This document shows, piece after piece, positions 1-6,064 of a stretch of 10,255 nucleotides of DNA. Each line of letters starts with the position of its first letter. Positions within the stretch are counted from its first letter, which is position 1. Made by a program: the position numbers and the translations under genes. Under the pieces are notes generated by a model. The model was not told the origin of the DNA. It saw only the letters and a list, made by a program, of their open reading frames with translations, and searched no databases. The DNA is from Candidatus Woesearchaeota archaeon. GTDB lineage: Archaea; Nanobdellota; Nanobdellia; Woesearchaeales; ARS49. The stretch spans positions 1 to 10,255 of the forward strand of contig JAHWHT010000035.1 in assembly GCA_019323135.1 (NCBI GenBank), in the 5' to 3' direction.

Positions 1-20
1 ACAACTAATTCTTAAATATC

Positions 21-686
21 ATGAATGTAAAACCAGAAGTATCTTTTACCAGTGAGATTAATTTAGGTGAAAATGTTTACACAGAAGATTCTCCTAACTC
101 AATCATTGCAAAGAATGCCATGAACAGAGGCGCTATGCAGAAATTAATAGAATTTAAAGAACTGTTAGATTTTCTTGAAGGCAAAAAAATGGATACTGTT
201 GTAGAGATAGGCACAGCAACAGGCGGAACATTTTATGCTTTTTGCCAGATGGCTTCTTCAGACGCACACATAGTTAGCATTGATCTTCCAGGAGGTCCGT
301 TTGGCGGAGGTTATGAACTTGATGATGTTCAGCTTTTCAAAACTTATGCTAAAATAGGACAAACTATATACTTCATGCGGGAAGATTCTCACAAAGACTC
401 TACAAAAAGCGGATTAATAGAGCGATTAAAAGACAGAAAAATAGATGTTTTATTCATTGACGGAGATCACACTTACGAAGGCGTTAAGAAAGACTTCGAA
501 TTATACGCACCATTAGTCGCAAAAGGAGGAGTAATCATATTTCACGATATTTGCAAGCACGCAACTGTTCCTGACTGCCAAGTTGACAAGTTCTGGAACG
601 AAATAAAGGATAAATATGAATCTAAAGAATTTATTGACCCAAATGATACTGAATGGGGCGGTATTGGCGTAGTAATTAAGGATTAA
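21..686 (+). CDS. Class I SAM-dependent methyltransferase (Methyltransf_24-like)
   Basis: Predicted cytosolic 221-aa methyltransferase using S-adenosylmethionine. The Rossmann-type core is visible: motif I VEIGTATGGT (residues 61-70) for SAM binding, an acidic end of strand 2 in SIDLP (D88), and the segment IDGDHTYEGVKKDF (146-159) followed by GGVIIFHDI (169-177). The IDGDH...HD arrangement is typical of the Methyltransf_24 and cephalosporin-hydroxylase-like group, in which these acidic and His residues can bind a metal. The substrate cannot be told from sequence; small-molecule or sugar O-methylation is an inference. The start at 21 is the first ATG in frame, with only 20 bases upstream in the window, so its promoter lies outside or cannot be judged. 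Its stop directly abuts the stop of a convergent minus-strand small gene. Confidence 0.85.
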   Translation: MNVKPEVSFTSEINLGENVYTEDSPNSIIAKNAMNRGAMQKLIEFKELLDFLEGKKMDTVVEIGTATGGTFYAFCQMASSDAHIVSIDLPGGPFGGGYELDDVQLFKTYAKIGQTIYFMREDSHKDSTKSGLIERLKDRKIDVLFIDGDHTYEGVKKDFELYAPLVAKGGVIIFHDICKHATVPDCQVDKFWNEIKDKYESKEFIDPNDTEWGGIGVVIKD

Positions 687-791
687 TCAACACCAATGTT
701 TTCTTCTTTGTTCTTTTGCACCTAATACTTTTAGGTATGATGCTTCGTATTTATGTATTGGTAATGCGTGTATTATTTTGTCATTAAACAT
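687..791 (-). CDS. Small protein A, 34 aa, paralogue of the 39-aa protein at 898-1017
   Basis: A 34-codon reading frame from an ATG at 791 to a TGA at 687-689. It is supported by a strong archaeal ribosome site, TGAGGTGAA, at 798-806 with a 6-nt spacer, and by an upstream leader duplicated in front of a second small gene. The product is lysine- and arginine-rich. Its segment YEASYLKVLGAKEQ (residues 15-28) aligns with SEVDYLVWLRIKEE of the neighbouring small protein, giving a shared pattern E-x-x-Y-L-x-x-L-x-x-K-E. It has no membrane segment and only one cysteine (residue 34, the last). The family is not recognised. The stop codon touches the stop of the convergent methyltransferase gene. A DNA- or RNA-binding micro-protein, an antitoxin-like partner, or a regulator of its own leader are all possible, none proven. 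Confidence 0.55.
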   Translation of the reverse strand: MFNDKIIHALPIHKYEASYLKVLGAKEQRRKHWC

Positions 792-797
792 TTTTCA

Positions 798-888
798 TTC
801 ACCTCATTCATTTGAAAGTAAAACCTTTATTAATACTCTATGAAGGGCTGTTACAGGACTTAGCACCACAAGGTTTAAAAAGAGAAAT
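798..888 (-). promoter_or_regulatory. Promoter/leader copy A of small gene A
   Basis: Read on the minus strand this holds, in order, a TATA-like box CTTTTTAAACC (872-882), a conserved leader block (826-856) and the ribosome site TGAGGTGAA (798-806). The same layout recurs exactly 224 bp away at 1022-1112. By hand count 47 of 63 positions match between 826-888 and 1050-1112 without gaps, and the 9-base ribosome site is identical. The 19 bases between leader block and ribosome site are not conserved in sequence but are identical in length. With transcription starting about 25 nt after the TATA box, the conserved block would lie in a 5' untranslated region of roughly 60 nt. Confidence 0.6.
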
Positions 889-897
889 TTAGCCTTT

Positions 898-1017
898 TTA
901 ATAGTGCACTCGCAGATTTCCATGCAACTCCTCCTTTATTCTCAACCAAACCAAATAATCTACTTCTGACTCTTTCAAGCCAAGTTGTTTTGTAAGTTTT
1001 TTATTCAGATAATACAT
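898..1017 (-). CDS. Small protein B, 39 aa, paralogue of the 34-aa protein at 687-791
   Basis: A 39-codon frame from an ATG at 1017 to a TAA at 898-900. The ribosome site TGAGGTGAA (1022-1030) lies 4 nt upstream and a TATA box CTTTATAAACC lies at 1096-1106. The product is a probably helical, charged protein. Residues 18-31 (EVDYLVWLRIKEEL) match the paralogous small protein in the pattern E-x-x-Y-L-x-x-L-x-x-K-E. The N-terminus has alternating lysines and hydrophobic residues (YYLNKKLTKQLGLKESE), which could form a small helix-turn-helix-like fold, but this is inference. No family was recognised. It is divergent from the seven-helix membrane protein gene and appears to share its TATA box, so the two may be co-regulated. 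Confidence 0.6.
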   Translation of the reverse strand: MYYLNKKLTKQLGLKESEVDYLVWLRIKEELHGNLRVHY

Positions 1018-1021
1018 TGGT

Positions 1022-1112
1022 TTCACCTCAACTACACAATATATAATCATTTATTAATACCCTATGAATTGCTTTTACAGTCAAGTTTTCCATAAGGTTT
1101 ATAAAGCGAAAT
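1022..1112 (-). promoter_or_regulatory. Promoter/leader copy B of small gene B
   Basis: This is the second copy of the leader at 798-888. It contains the TATA box CTTTATAAACC (1096-1106, minus strand), the conserved block with TATTAATAAA and CTGTAAAAGC (1050-1080), and the ribosome site TGAGGTGAA (1022-1030). The two leaders keep the same distance between all three elements although the spacers have diverged. That suggests the block works in its own right, as an operator or a leader RNA, and is not just residue of a recent duplication. Confidence 0.6.
1096..1106 (+). promoter_or_regulatory. Shared bidirectional TATA box
   Basis: GGTTTATAAAG has a TATA core that reads nearly the same on both strands. 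On the plus strand its centre is 28 nt from the ATG at 1129, the distance expected for a leaderless archaeal transcript of the membrane protein. On the minus strand it lies 84 nt upstream of small gene B. One TBP site could therefore serve both directions, with orientation set by the flanking BRE and regulators. Confidence 0.6.
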
Positions 1113-1128
1113 CTTCTGTATTTAGCGT

Positions 1129-1851
1129 ATGACACAAGTTGTAATCAGTCCAGAATGGTTTGCTTCCAAAGACATGATAATCTTAGGTTTTAGCGTTATA
1201 ACACTGTTATTAATAGCAGCATTTAGTTTGAGATTCTATTTTTTCAAGAAAAAAGAGCATAAGAGTTACCTATATTTTGCTGCTTCATTCTTGCTTTTGG
1301 CAATTTCTTTTCTTTGGAAGATTGCAACAGACATAACTGTCTATTATAACCTAGTCAAAACCAAGCAGGCAGGCCTTCTTACTATAACATATCAATCAAT
1401 GTATGCAGAAAAAGTTTTATTTGTTGTAGGCCACTTTGCACATTACCTATTAATGCTTCTAGGATTATACATTTTATACGTAGTTTTGAATAGAAAATCC
1501 ACAATGAATCATTTGTTAATCTTATATTTCATTGTCATGACTACAATTTTCAGTAATTTCTCTTATTTCATATTTCACTTAACTGCTTTTATTTTACTAT
1601 TAGGTATATCTTACAGATATTACCTTATCTGCAAAAAGAACAAAAGAAATCTTACAAAATTGATTTTCACCAGCTTCAGCATTATTGCTGTAAGCCAGAT
1701 ATTATTTATGTTTGTTAAATTGTGGGGGAACATTTACGTAGCTGCAGAGATTATCCAGCTTATCGGATTCATACTGTTACTAGTAGCGTTCATTTCGGTT
1801 TTAAAAAATGGCAAGAAGAAGTCGAACAAATATCATAAACGACATGCTTGA
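1129..1851 (+). CDS. Seven-helix integral membrane protein, possible sensor partner of the adjacent winged-helix protein
   Basis: A 240-aa membrane protein with seven hydrophobic segments at about residues 16-38, 46-66, 95-121, 127-143, 147-166, 176-196 and 202-225. The lysine/arginine-rich loops after segments 1, 3 and 5 (KKKEHK, NRKS, CKKNKRN) and the basic tail (227-240) fit the positive-inside rule with the N-terminus outside and the C-terminus in the cytoplasm. The largest outside loop is residues 67-94. There is no signal peptide, catalytic motif or transporter signature. The start at 1129 fits a leaderless mRNA from the TATA box at 1096-1106. The last 44 bases overlap the start of a winged-helix gene in another frame, so the two are surely co-transcribed. 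I infer that it signals to or anchors that regulator; the ligand is unknown. Confidence 0.75.
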   Translation: MTQVVISPEWFASKDMIILGFSVITLLLIAAFSLRFYFFKKKEHKSYLYFAASFLLLAISFLWKIATDITVYYNLVKTKQAGLLTITYQSMYAEKVLFVVGHFAHYLLMLLGLYILYVVLNRKSTMNHLLILYFIVMTTIFSNFSYFIFHLTAFILLLGISYRYYLICKKNKRNLTKLIFTSFSIIAVSQILFMFVKLWGNIYVAAEIIQLIGFILLLVAFISVLKNGKKKSNKYHKRHA

Positions 1852-2077
1852 TTCTATCCAGCTTAAAGGCGGACGTATCAGGCAGACTCACCTTATGTAT
1901 AAGGCTAATCTATCTCATAACCAGTTAAAAGTCTATTTAGAAGACCTGATAAAAAGCGATTTAGTTAAAAAAGTTCAGAACAAAAAATGTTCTTATTTAA
2001 TTATCACAGACAAAGGTTGTGACTTCTTAGAACAATTCCGACAGATGCAGGAATTCGAGAAAGCATTTGGATTATAA
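1808..2077 (+). CDS. Winged helix-turn-helix DNA-binding protein (ArnR1-like/HTH_45-type)
   Basis: An 89-aa predicted transcription regulator. A first helix (8-18) is followed by a helix-turn-helix: helix RQTHLMYKA (25-33) and recognition helix SHNQLKVYLEDLIKS (36-50). A wing LVKKVQNKKCSYLIITDKG (52-70) and a C-terminal helix (71-85), probably used for dimer formation, follow. The wing ending in YxITDKG is characteristic of small archaeal winged-helix proteins of the ArnR1-like (HTH_45) and Sso10a-like type; in Sulfolobus, ArnR proteins of this kind are membrane-tethered. Here the domain is separate but encoded with a 44-bp overlap after a seven-helix membrane protein. No ribosome site precedes the ATG, so translation probably depends on the upstream gene. 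Likely targets, including its own promoter and the neighbouring small genes, are inferred. Confidence 0.8.
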   Translation: MARRSRTNIINDMLDSIQLKGGRIRQTHLMYKANLSHNQLKVYLEDLIKSDLVKKVQNKKCSYLIITDKGCDFLEQFRQMQEFEKAFGL

Positions 2078-2081
2078 AACA

Positions 2082-2185
2082 GCAGGCGTATAGCGCCTGG
2101 CGTAGTCTTGAATATTGCTTGCGAAAAAAAACAAATCTGGAATAAAAGAAATTAAAGAATCCAACGAAGCGCGCTATACGCCTGC
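2082..2185. repeat. GC-rich 15-bp inverted repeat enclosing 74 bp
   Basis: GCAGGCGTATAGCGC at 2082-2096 is perfectly complementary to GCGCTATACGCCTGC at 2171-2185. Pairing can continue imperfectly inward (2097-2103 with 2164-2169). The left arm can also fold on itself: CAGGCG (2083-2088) pairs with CGCCTG (2094-2099) around a 5-nt loop, which excludes the long-range stem. The arms are strikingly GC-rich in an AT-rich background, and the interior is A-rich (eight A at 2124-2131). ATAAAA occurs on both outer sides (2074-2079 and 2186-2191), a possible but weak target duplication. It lies between two convergent genes. It may be a structured RNA, a miniature transposable element, or a two-way transcript end. 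Confidence 0.6.
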
Positions 2186-2187
2186 AT

Positions 2188-2205
2188 AAAAAAAAGTTAA
2201 AAAAA
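2188..2205 (-). terminator. Poly-T terminator of the 84-aa gene
   Basis: On the minus strand, a run of seven T and then a run of eight T follow directly after the stop codon of the 84-aa gene. Oligo-T stretches of this kind are the usual archaeal termination signal. The GC-rich hairpin arm immediately downstream may add to it. Confidence 0.55.
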
Positions 2206-2460
2206 TTATTGTGTAAATTCTCTTGTAAACTTTATTGCTTTTAATACAGATAACATTTCCAAGCTAGGATATCTATTACCATCTTCATCTTTAACAATAA
2301 TTCCTGCCTTTGCTTCTGCTTCATCCAATATTGCACTGATGGTTCCTTGATTTTCTAGTTTTTCATACATTCTTACAACTGAATCCATAGCTTCCATTGC
2401 TTTATTTGTATGCACTAACATTGTTTGATAGTCTTGTCTTTCTTTTTCACTCAAAGTCAT
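2206..2460 (-). CDS. Small helical hypothetical protein, 84 aa
   Basis: I do not recognise this protein. It is rich in Glu, Lys, Met and Ala. Residues 3-35 look like one long amphipathic helix (SEKERQDYQTMLVHTNKAM and onward), a short helix follows (41-52), and then GIIVKDEDGNRYPSLEML (53-70) resembles a strand-turn-strand before a last helix. There is no membrane segment or cysteine. The start at 2460 is supported by the ribosome site GGAGGC at 2468-2473, 7 nt upstream. A TATA-like CTTTTTAAG at 2509-2517 gives it a promoter of its own just after the stop of the 501-aa gene. It could therefore be transcribed both with that operon and independently. A role as a small partner of the upstream large proteins is only a guess from position. 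Confidence 0.65.
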   Translation of the reverse strand: MTLSEKERQDYQTMLVHTNKAMEAMDSVVRMYEKLENQGTISAILDEAEAKAGIIVKDEDGNRYPSLEMLSVLKAIKFTREFTQ

Positions 2461-2467
2461 TTTTTAT

Positions 2468-2517
2468 GCCTCCATAAAATAAAAGTAATACATATATGCA
2501 GTTCTTAACTTAAAAAG
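2468..2517 (-). promoter_or_regulatory. Promoter and ribosome site of the 84-aa gene
   Basis: On the minus strand this holds CTTTTTAAG (2509-2517) as a TATA-like box, a self-complementary CATATATG (2491-2498) near the expected transcription start, and GGAGGC (2468-2473) as ribosome site. The spacing suits a 5' untranslated region of about 27 nt. Confidence 0.45.
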
Positions 2518-2527
2518 CTTATGTATC

Positions 2528-4033
2528 TTATTTAGCAATATAAAACTCAACAATACTTTCATTAACTAATGCTTCAAACTTCTCAGCAACAGGAATATAC
2601 TTTTCTTCTTTATCATCTCTTAACTGTCTTAAAACCACTCCAGGAGTATCAAATCTTTCTTCTGATCCGCTAACCAAATTATTCCAGCCCCACTCTCTTT
2701 TTACCTGTCCTGCACTAACATAAAATCCAATATTTCGTCTTGACCAATGCTTGCTTGCATTTATCCTATAATCTCCTGGAAATCTAAATCCATTGACTAG
2801 CTTTCGAAAGTCAGTATACCATTCCTGCTTCACTACTTTTTCAAGAACATAGTCCACAAATTGGGTTATTTTATCTGTTTTTTTCCCCCTTCCAGTCCAT
2901 CTATTGATTCGTTCCTGTTGATGTAATGGTCTTTCTGAAATAGGCTCTTTCTCTCTTTTTTGAACACGTTCATAAAGATGATTAACTGCATCTATTATTC
3001 TTACATCATATTGTTTATTTGATTCTCTCTCAATAAATCTCGCACGCCTGCCATATCCTCTTTTTCTCACACGCGGCTTAGGCATTCCAAGTATACCATT
3101 AAGATTTATTCTTTGATAATCTGATGGCAATAATTTTTCTTTATTTTGCTGAATATAATCTATTTTCTCTTTAAGATCTGGATTCTCTTTCAATAACTGA
3201 ACATATTTTTTGAATGTAATTGATTTTATTCTATCTCGCAGCATAACTGCTTTTCTTGCATCTTCATCATCTATGACTTGATCTTGTTGATTATATCTCA
3301 CTAAAAGACCAGAAGGATTTACTTGTTCAATATCTCTATCAAACCGCCAGCCTCTGTGATCAACTAGTTCATGATATCTATCTCTGCTAAGTTCTTTAAG
3401 CGTCTCTTCAAAATCTGGAAATTGTACAGCAAACCTTGCTTTCCTTGTTTTTGTTGCAGCATCTTTTGTTATTATCAAATCATATGCAGTAGTTATTTTC
3501 TTCACCAAAGTAGGATGCAATAATGTTCTTTTGGCATAGCTTACACGTCCCTCAAATCTTTCTGCATCAAAGCTACTGTAATAATCAATTTCAAATCCAT
3601 TGTTAGAAAGAAAAGACCTCCATCCATCTTCAAACACTTTTTGCACTTTTGTTACAAAATTAGGATCTTCTTCAATTATGCTTTCAAGTGTATGTCGAGA
3701 ATCCAAATGTTTAAGATGTTGTTCAACTATTGCAGGGTTCCAAAACTTAATGTCTCTTATCTGAAGTCTAGGCATTGAATCTCTATCTTCTTTTCCCCCA
3801 ATAACCAGCACCCCATCTTTTTCACAAAAATTATGGCCATAATGTGCTTCTTTAATGTTCAAAGATTTATCATCAATCGGTGCCTCTATTAATTTACAGC
3901 CCAAATAATGTTTCAATCGCGCTACTCTGCTTCTATTCCCTTCTTGCCATTCTGGATTTTCTATTTTTTCAGCTAATTCTGGAAATCTCTGTTTAAACTC
4001 TTCAAGCGCCTCTGTCAATGAATCAAATTTCAT
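2528..4033 (-). CDS. Unrecognised 501-aa basic protein, second gene of a two-gene operon
   Basis: No known family is evident. The protein is soluble, highly charged and rich in Arg and Lys. Residues 319-340 (PKPRVRKRGYGRRARFIERE region) form a very basic patch that could contact nucleic acid. The part from about 405 to 455 is rich in Trp and aromatics (QEWYTDFRKLVNGFRFPG, SKHWSRRNIGFYVS, REWGWNNLV) and looks like a compact folded domain. The N-terminal 45 residues contain a helical segment LTEALEEFKQRFPELAEKIE. There is no signal peptide, membrane segment, Walker A motif or clear nuclease motif. Its ATG overlaps the stop of the 642-aa gene by 4 bp (ATGA), so translation is coupled and the products probably act together. 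No separate ribosome site is obvious, as expected for coupling. Confidence 0.75.
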   Translation of the reverse strand: MKFDSLTEALEEFKQRFPELAEKIENPEWQEGNRSRVARLKHYLGCKLIEAPIDDKSLNIKEAHYGHNFCEKDGVLVIGGKEDRDSMPRLQIRDIKFWNPAIVEQHLKHLDSRHTLESIIEEDPNFVTKVQKVFEDGWRSFLSNNGFEIDYYSSFDAERFEGRVSYAKRTLLHPTLVKKITTAYDLIITKDAATKTRKARFAVQFPDFEETLKELSRDRYHELVDHRGWRFDRDIEQVNPSGLLVRYNQQDQVIDDEDARKAVMLRDRIKSITFKKYVQLLKENPDLKEKIDYIQQNKEKLLPSDYQRINLNGILGMPKPRVRKRGYGRRARFIERESNKQYDVRIIDAVNHLYERVQKREKEPISERPLHQQERINRWTGRGKKTDKITQFVDYVLEKVVKQEWYTDFRKLVNGFRFPGDYRINASKHWSRRNIGFYVSAGQVKREWGWNNLVSGSEERFDTPGVVLRQLRDDKEEKYIPVAEKFEALVNESIVEFYIAK

Positions 4034-5958
4034 TCAACTTCATACCTCAATTCTTTTGCATATGGTTGAACTGTTCGATTTATTCCTGGAGCTTCATCAA
4101 CCAATCCAGAATCAAGAGATACAGTCAATGCTTTTCTTGATTCTTCAGGCAAGGGTTTTGCAATTGCTACTTTTTCATATTGCTCTAGAACTTTTTTAAC
4201 TATTTTCTTGTCTATAATTTGATAAGCCTGGTTTGATGCTAGCAATAAATTAGATCTGTTTGCTGCCTGCCAATCACAAAAACGTGACTCTGGCAATAGC
4301 GTATTGCACACTCTATCAATCACGCTTAAAGCAATCTCTTCTGACAATGGTTCTCTTGTTCTTCCTTTTGCTTCTATACCTAATTTAGTAGCTAATGCTC
4401 CTACTTCTATATCACTTAAGCCTGCAGCATCAAGAAATTTATCTAAACCAACATAATGTTTTTGCATGTGATTTTCTTCAGGAATTTTGTTTTGCCTGTG
4501 TTGATATTTCTGCCAAGCATTATAGCTTGCTTTTCTTGCAAGCACAGATAAATCACCAATCATTCCTTCGAACTGGTCCCTTGATAGTACCTGGAACATT
4601 AAGTTCTGGAAATTTTTAGGGTTTGCTTTTACATCTGCATTTGCTATTGCACTGCTCATTGCAACAAGTCCCCTAACCAATTGATAATCAGTATACTTCA
4701 TGACGCAGTTCTCTTGTTTTGCTCGCCCTCCTGCTTCTGCATGTGTTTTTCTATCTTGTTCATAAAAGTCAATCAAGCGTCTTCGCAAAGAATTTATTGG
4801 ATCTATTCCGTCATATTTATTTTTTATTTGCTCAAATGATTCTTTATTAATTCGCATTCTTACTTTGATTGTATCTTCTGGATCAGCCCACCTTAATAGC
4901 ATGCATTCCTCTCCAGTAGCTTTTCTTCTTGGATCTTTAACCAGATGGCTTATTCTTGCAAACACTTCATCAGGTATTGCGCCTTCTTCATGCCTTTTTC
5001 TTATGTCAAATATCAATGAACCATAAGAATTCATCAAGTTTCTTGGAAAATGCATTCTAAACAAGACATTAGCTCTTGCATATTGTTCCTGCGTCAATTC
5101 ATTTGTTGTGTTAAATATCTGTTCTACTATTTCTCTGTCTTCGTCAGAAAGAACACCAGATTTCAATAACTTACCCATTGCATGGTCTTTTCCTTGCGTT
5201 CTTGCTATCTCATTCTGGACTTGTTTTCTCAGGTCGTCTGCAGGCAGGTTGTTCAGGTAGCTGACTGCATCGTCAAGGTGTGCTCTGTATTTGCCGCGAA
5301 ATTCGTTTCGTATTTCTTCTTGTGATTTTTGTTTTTCTTGTAAAAACTCCATAAATTGTTTTGCTTCTGTTTCATATCTTGCCCTCATATTAACCAATTT
5401 CTGCATCATTGTTAAAGATAAATCATTAATGGTTATTTCTCCCCCAAATGCTTCATCAAGCGCAGCACCAACTTCTTCATGTCTTTTTGCAAGTATTCCT
5501 ACTTTTGCTTTGTCTAATTCTTCTTTTAGTTGTGCTGCTCTTCCTTTAGAGCTAGAGAATGCCTGCGTCATGGCAAACAAGCAGTCTGGGCCAACATCAT
5601 ATTGTGCTATGTTTGCAGGAGAATCTCCAAACTCTATTGAGTATCCTGTGCCTATATTGCCTGATGTGTGGCAGAAATCGCACTCTGACCTTGCATCTTC
5701 AGGTCGACCCTGGAAATAGTTTATTACTTTGAAATTGTCTTCATCAAAAAGATTGAATATTAACATATCTCTGCTTTCTGCATCCATCAAAAGCTTCATT
5801 GTTCTGTAATTAAATGCAGAATCATTAAGGTGTGTATCTTTTAGAACTTGCGTCATTCTTTTTTTGTAATGCGCACTATCTGATAAGTGTGTCTTTAATC
5901 GTTGTTCAAGACTGTCTCTTTTAACAGGTTGTTTTTTGTTTAATTGAATTTTTGCCAT
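4030..5958 (-). CDS. Unrecognised 642-aa protein with a CxxC...VGPDC metal-site-like segment
   Basis: This is a large soluble protein that I do not recognise. Residues 92-128 (ECDFCHTSG ... YDVGPDCLF) hold C93, C96 and C126. The order CxxC, a glycine turn, then VGxxC resembles the small zinc-binding module CxxCG...VGxxC seen in some phage and plasmid proteins; here H97 or another residue would have to be the fourth ligand. Residues 138-165 and about 185-225 are Lys/Glu-rich and likely coiled coil. The rest is mostly helical, with further cysteines near 356, 423, 556 and 568. A TATA box CTTTATAAATT at 5982-5992, centred 29 nt from the ATG at 5958, implies a leaderless mRNA and supports this start. 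It is the first gene of an operon with the 501-aa gene. Function is unknown; nucleic-acid binding is an inference. Confidence 0.75.
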   Translation of the reverse strand: MAKIQLNKKQPVKRDSLEQRLKTHLSDSAHYKKRMTQVLKDTHLNDSAFNYRTMKLLMDAESRDMLIFNLFDEDNFKVINYFQGRPEDARSECDFCHTSGNIGTGYSIEFGDSPANIAQYDVGPDCLFAMTQAFSSSKGRAAQLKEELDKAKVGILAKRHEEVGAALDEAFGGEITINDLSLTMMQKLVNMRARYETEAKQFMEFLQEKQKSQEEIRNEFRGKYRAHLDDAVSYLNNLPADDLRKQVQNEIARTQGKDHAMGKLLKSGVLSDEDREIVEQIFNTTNELTQEQYARANVLFRMHFPRNLMNSYGSLIFDIRKRHEEGAIPDEVFARISHLVKDPRRKATGEECMLLRWADPEDTIKVRMRINKESFEQIKNKYDGIDPINSLRRRLIDFYEQDRKTHAEAGGRAKQENCVMKYTDYQLVRGLVAMSSAIANADVKANPKNFQNLMFQVLSRDQFEGMIGDLSVLARKASYNAWQKYQHRQNKIPEENHMQKHYVGLDKFLDAAGLSDIEVGALATKLGIEAKGRTREPLSEEIALSVIDRVCNTLLPESRFCDWQAANRSNLLLASNQAYQIIDKKIVKKVLEQYEKVAIAKPLPEESRKALTVSLDSGLVDEAPGINRTVQPYAKELRYEVE

Positions 5959-5981
5959 TGTACTTCCAGCTAGTCTGCCTG

Positions 5982-5992
5982 AATTTATAAAG
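5982..5992 (-). promoter_or_regulatory. TATA box of the 642/501-aa operon
   Basis: On the minus strand CTTTATAAATT lies with its centre 29 nt before the ATG at 5958. That distance places the transcription start at or next to the start codon. The plus-strand gene at 6065 starts divergently about 107 bp away. Confidence 0.65.
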
Positions 5993-6064
5993 ATTTAGAC
6001 ATTATTAAAGAAGTGTTGTAGTGCATACATAAACATAATAAATAACTGCCTTTTCACTACTCAA

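Noticed and set aside
687..1112. CRISPR array or tandem repeat
   Set aside because: There are only two diverged copies, with conserved blocks that fit promoter and ribosome-site spacing of two genes.
2082..2185. tRNA gene with an intron, because the ends pair as a 7-bp acceptor-like stem (GCAGGCG/CGCCTGC)
   Set aside because: No T-arm (GGTTCAAATCC-type) or D-arm consensus and no anticodon arm can be placed, and the pairing runs on for 15 bp without the expected break.
2206..2460. Toxin-antitoxin member paired with the upstream operon
   Set aside because: No similarity to known antitoxin folds and it has its own promoter; position alone is not enough.
4395..5719. Plus-strand frames of 74 and 142 codons opposite the 642-aa gene
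   Set aside because: They lie wholly inside a well-supported gene, have no ribosome site or promoter, and their composition reflects the complementary codon usage.
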